Shown here: positions 5,505-5,696 of the stretch, one piece after another
Layout of the letters: each line of letters begins with the position of its first letter
How positions within the stretch are numbered: the stretch's first letter is position 1
DNA from: Porphyromonadaceae bacterium UBA7180
GTDB lineage: Bacteria > Bacteroidota > Bacteroidia > Bacteroidales > Muribaculaceae
Length of the DNA: 5,696 nucleotides
Assembly (NCBI GenBank): GCA_002491165.1
Contig: DKVK01000083.1
Location: 12,209-17,904 of the forward strand
Direction: 5' to 3'
Program-made: the position numbers and the translations under genes
Notes under the pieces: model-generated
Databases searched by the model: none
What the model was told of the DNA's origin: nothing
Seen by the model: the letters and a program-made list of their open reading frames with translations, nothing else

Positions 5505-5696
5505 TTAGGGGAATTTCGGGAACTGGTCGAAGTCGGGGTCGCGCTTTTCGAGGAAGGCATTCTTCCCCTCCTGTGCCTCGGCCATGAGGTAGTACATCAG
5601 AGTGGTGTCGCCGGCAAACTCCATCAGTCCGTGCTGGCCGTCGAGCTCGGCGTTGAGGGCACGCTTAATCATGCGTATGGCCATCGGGCTGCGTTT
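5505..5696 (-). CDS. menB: 1,4-Dihydroxy-2-naphthoyl-CoA synthase MenB, C-terminal end (cut by right window edge)
   Basis: MenB, of the crotonase (enoyl-CoA hydratase) family, cyclises o-succinylbenzoyl-CoA to 1,4-dihydroxy-2-naphthoyl-CoA. Only the last 63 codons and the TAA at 5505-5507 are in the window; the gene begins to the right. The visible end starts KRSPMAIRMIKRALNAELDG, continues through HGLMEFAGDTTLMYYLMAEAQEG, and finishes with KNAFLEKRDPDFDQFPKFP. This closely follows the E. coli MenB C-terminus (SPMALRMLKAALNAD..GQ, EGQEGRNAFNQKRQPDF), including the GRNAF-like and KR-PDF signatures that distinguish MenB from other crotonases. It is the first visible gene of the menB-menC-menE run. 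Confidence 0.95.
   Translation of the reverse strand, partial: KRSPMAIRMIKRALNAELDGQHGLMEFAGDTTLMYYLMAEAQEGKNAFLEKRDPDFDQFPKFP

Noticed and set aside
1..5696. Mobile element, CRISPR array, tRNA/rRNA, or defence system
   Set aside because: No transposase, terminal repeats, regularly spaced repeats, tRNA-like cloverleaf or defence-family motifs were seen; all genes look like core functions.

Overview
The window looks like ordinary core chromosome of a member of the Bacteroidota, most probably Bacteroidales. The reasons are the menB-menC-menE order, a very short MenE, an RsmG with the 'NALP-GLI-LKGG' style C-terminal half, a Crp/Fnr protein without FNR cysteines, little use of Shine-Dalgarno sequences, and a TAnnTTTG-type promoter candidate. 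Coding DNA is moderately GC-rich and the longest gap (3302-3496) is clearly AT-rich. I cannot name a genus. Every gene I can support lies on the minus strand, so transcription runs from right to left.

In transcription order, the right edge (5505-5696) holds the last 63 codons of menB (1,4-dihydroxy-2-naphthoyl-CoA synthase). It is followed after 8 nt by menC (o-succinylbenzoate synthase, 4438-5496). menC overlaps menE (o-succinylbenzoate-CoA ligase, 3497-4441) by the four bases ATGA. Together these are the middle steps of menaquinone synthesis: MenC makes o-succinylbenzoate, MenE activates it with CoA, and MenB closes the naphthoate ring. The MenE here is compact, about 314 residues, and lacks the usual N-terminal part of adenylate-forming enzymes.

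An AT-rich gap of about 195 bp separates the men genes from a second cluster. It carries a good candidate promoter and a dyad in a leader of about 120 nt. The second cluster is a Crp/Fnr-family regulator (2600-3301), rsmG (16S rRNA m7G methyltransferase, 1983-2603) and a small metallo-beta-lactamase-fold hydrolase (1340-1978). The first two overlap by ATGA and the third follows after 4 nt.

After a 95-bp gap comes a predicted lipoprotein of the nitroreductase fold (654-1244). After another 153-bp gap comes the N-terminal 166 codons of a malic enzyme (1-500), cut by the left edge. The set fits anaerobic energy metabolism: quinone synthesis, a possible redox or metabolic regulator, a flavin-fold envelope protein, and a pyruvate/malate enzyme.

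I found no mobile element, CRISPR array, tRNA, rRNA or obvious novel system. The points most worth a second look are the changed FMN-phosphate motif in the nitroreductase-like lipoprotein, two dyads of identical geometry (GGAAGY-N8-RCTTCC) upstream of the malic enzyme and of the Crp gene, the altered effector pocket of the Crp/Fnr protein, and the long crp leader.
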